Source: Paenibacillus aquistagni
GTDB taxonomy: Bacteria; Bacillota; Bacilli; Paenibacillales; Paenibacillaceae
Reading direction: 5' to 3'
DNA: 64,000 nucleotides
NCBI RefSeq assembly: GCF_900177815.1
Contig: NZ_FXAZ01000004.1
Span: forward strand, 186,001-250,000
The notes beneath the pieces are model-generated. The model searched no databases and had not been told where the DNA came from. It saw nothing but the letters and a program-made list of their open reading frames with translations. This document shows, piece by piece, positions 62,401 to 64,000 of this stretch; the first letter of the stretch is position 1; every line of letters begins with the position of its first letter. The position numbers were made by a program, and so were the translations under genes.

Positions 62401-64000
62401 ATGGATACCTATCCGCAAGTTGAAGAAACCAAAGGCTCCCTGAGCAACTGGCGTAAATTCGTAAAGCTGATTCAAGAGACGAAGCCCTCCAAGGGGATGC
62501 TGATTATAGCGCTGGTGCTGAGTCTTGGCGCTACCGTCGTGTCCTTAATCATCCCGATGTTTACAAAGGGATTGGTGGACGGCTTCACGATGTCTTCGCT
62601 AAAGCCTGCTCAGATCGTATCGCTCGCAGTCGCGTTCGTGATTCAAACGATCGCAAGCGGCATCTCGATTTATTTATTGAATGTCATTGGCCAGAAGGTG
62701 GTATCAAGCCTTAGGGATCGGTTGTGGAAAAAGCTGCTCGTCCTTCCGGTGTCCTTCTATGATCAGAATCGGACCGGCGAGACGATCAGCCGCGTGACGA
62801 ATGATACGGGGATTGTAAAAAGCTTGATTACCGAGCATCTAATCGCCTTTCTAACAGGCATTCTATCGGTGATTGGTTCGATGGTGATCTTGTTTATGCT
62901 GGATTGGCAGATGACGCTAATTATGCTGACGGTCATTCCAGTGTCGGCCCTCGTGCTGGTGCCGCTTGGCAAGCAGATGTTTAAAATATCGAAGGGACTG
63001 CAGGATGAGACGGCTTCGTTCACAGGCAAGCTGACTCAAGTGCTCTCTGAGATTCGACTCGTCAAATCATCGAATGCGGAGCAGCGCGAATATGAGAATG
63101 GCGCGAAGGGCATCTCCAATCTGCTGGCCTTTGGCATTCGTGAAGGCAAGGTGCAGGCCTTGATTCAGCCGCTGATGTCCTTTGTGCTGATGCTGCTCTT
63201 GGTGGTCATTGTCGGCTTTGGCGGCATGCGTGTCTCATCAGGCGCCATGTCGGCTGGAGATTTGGTTGCGTTTATTCTGTATCTGATTCAAATTGTGATT
63301 CCGATGAGCCAGCTGTCCATGTTCTTTACACAGGTTCAGAAGGCGATTGGTGCGACAGAGCACCTGATGACCATTCTGGAGTCAGATGAGGAGGATCACT
63401 CGAAGGAGCAAGAAGTCACGCAGGAGGGCCTGCCAATGATCGTAGACCATGTGCATTTCGCCTATGAAGAAAGTCAGGATCCGATTCTCCAGGACGTGCA
63501 TTTCCACATCCCTGCAGGCAAGGTGACCGCCATCGTGGGTCCAAGCGGCGGGGGCAAGACGACCTTGTTCTCTTTGTTCGAATGCTACTATGATCCGACA
63601 GAAGGCGCGATTCGATTGGGAGATACCAATATTGACGAATTCTCGCTTCATTCTTGGCGCAGTAAGATTGGTTACGTATCGCAGGAGAGCCCGTTGATGG
63701 ACGGCACAATTAGAGATAATATATGCTATGGAATGAACTGTAAAGTAAGTGAGCTGGAGCTGAAGCGCGCAGCGAAGATGGCCTATGCGGACAGCTTCAT
63801 CGACCAGATGCCGAACGGTTACGATACGGAGGTAGGGGAACGTGGCGTGAAGCTGTCGGGTGGACAGCGTCAGCGGATTGCAATTGCGCGAGCGCTGCTT
63901 CGCGATCCGAAGCTTCTGATGCTGGATGAGGCAACATCAAGCCTTGACAGCAAGTCGGAGATCGTCGTGCAGGAGGCCCTGCAGAATCTGATGCAGGGAC
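62401..64000 (+). CDS. ABC multidrug exporter, fused permease-ATPase (BmrA/LmrA type), cut by the window end
   Basis: The frame runs from ATG 62401 (AAAGGAG 8 nt upstream) to the last base without a stop, giving at least 533 residues of an expected 580-600. Six transmembrane helices (about residues 32-310) precede the ATPase: Walker A IVGPSGGGKTTLF, signature KLSGGQRQR, Walker B LLMLDEATSSLD. The missing part is the H-loop and C-terminus. It is a half-transporter that works as a dimer, exporting drugs or lipids. Confidence 0.9.
   Translation, partial: MDTYPQVEETKGSLSNWRKFVKLIQETKPSKGMLIIALVLSLGATVVSLIIPMFTKGLVDGFTMSSLKPAQIVSLAVAFVIQTIASGISIYLLNVIGQKVVSSLRDRLWKKLLVLPVSFYDQNRTGETISRVTNDTGIVKSLITEHLIAFLTGILSVIGSMVILFMLDWQMTLIMLTVIPVSALVLVPLGKQMFKISKGLQDETASFTGKLTQVLSEIRLVKSSNAEQREYENGAKGISNLLAFGIREGKVQALIQPLMSFVLMLLLVVIVGFGGMRVSSGAMSAGDLVAFILYLIQIVIPMSQLSMFFTQVQKAIGATEHLMTILESDEEDHSKEQEVTQEGLPMIVDHVHFAYEESQDPILQDVHFHIPAGKVTAIVGPSGGGKTTLFSLFECYYDPTEGAIRLGDTNIDEFSLHSWRSKIGYVSQESPLMDGTIRDNICYGMNCKVSELELKRAAKMAYADSFIDQMPNGYDTEVGERGVKLSGGQRQRIAIARALLRDPKLLMLDEATSSLDSKSEIVVQEALQNLMQG

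Overview
The window looks like a chromosomal segment of a Gram-positive, endospore-forming Paenibacillaceae (most likely Paenibacillus). The reasons are the strong Shine-Dalgarno sites with frequent TTG/GTG starts, the Bacillus-type gene set (NamA/YqjM, YtaF, FapR-type operator on fabI, YvfRSTU-like ABC/two-component module, NrdR-controlled nrdAB), copper-amine-oxidase-N and SLH-like secreted proteins, and a tRNA with encoded CCA. This is a judgement from protein and motif recognition only; no database search was run.

Layout. 1-2.4 kb: a GH130 glycoside phosphorylase/hydrolase with its LacI regulator. 2.6-6.2 kb: DUF4825 lipoprotein, VanR/VanS-like two-component system and a D-Ala-D-Ala carboxypeptidase. 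6.4-8.3 kb: a FeeM/GNAT-like putative N-acyl amino acid synthase followed by a six-helix membrane coiled-coil protein. 8.5-17.4 kb: a probable phosphorus-scavenging region (5'-nucleotidase, a 1099-residue secreted OB-fold protein, phnDCEE transporter). 17.5-21.5 kb: YiaAB-like protein and class I ribonucleotide reductase nrdAB, preceded by two NrdR boxes 32 bp apart and a leader of about 550 nt. 22.3-25.8 kb: ABC exporter with DesK/DesR-like two-component system. 26.1-33.4 kb: intracellular glycan-degradation genes (DUF4091, BNR/Asp-box hydrolase, GH2 beta-galactosidase, AraC regulator). 33.6-39.3 kb: secreted and housekeeping genes (NamA, lipase-like hydrolase, free-Met-R-sulfoxide reductase). 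39.5-41.5 kb: tRNA-Thr(CGT) followed by a short AT-richer block of small accessory genes, one broken by an in-frame stop. 41.7-47.3 kb: CAP/SLH protein, YtaF, XRE-DUF1232 regulator, small enzymes and a ResA-like thioredoxin. 47.6-55.2 kb: the most notable operon. 55.4-64 kb: lipoprotein, MerR-MFS pair, fabI with a FapR-like box, msrA, a B12-binding radical SAM protein and an ABC exporter cut by the window end.

The operon at 47658-55163 joins, in tight order, one SbnA-like PLP enzyme, a CntE-like MFS metallophore exporter and a complete NikABCDE-type nickel/metallophore importer. No nicotianamine-synthase-like CntL, opine dehydrogenase CntM, racemase CntK or SbnB is present between or next to these genes. 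SbnA joins O-phosphoserine to glutamate to give an aminotricarboxylate, and the substrate-binding protein keeps the residues that E. coli NikA uses for nickel and for a tricarboxylate chelator. I therefore infer a minimal, possibly one-step aminopolycarboxylate metallophore system: make, export, recapture. A possible H-type RNA pseudoknot lies just before nikA, and an 18-bp dyad flanked by direct repeats lies before the enzyme gene.

Limits: all functions come from recognised motifs and remembered family sequences. Operators and RNA structures are pattern calls made by eye.
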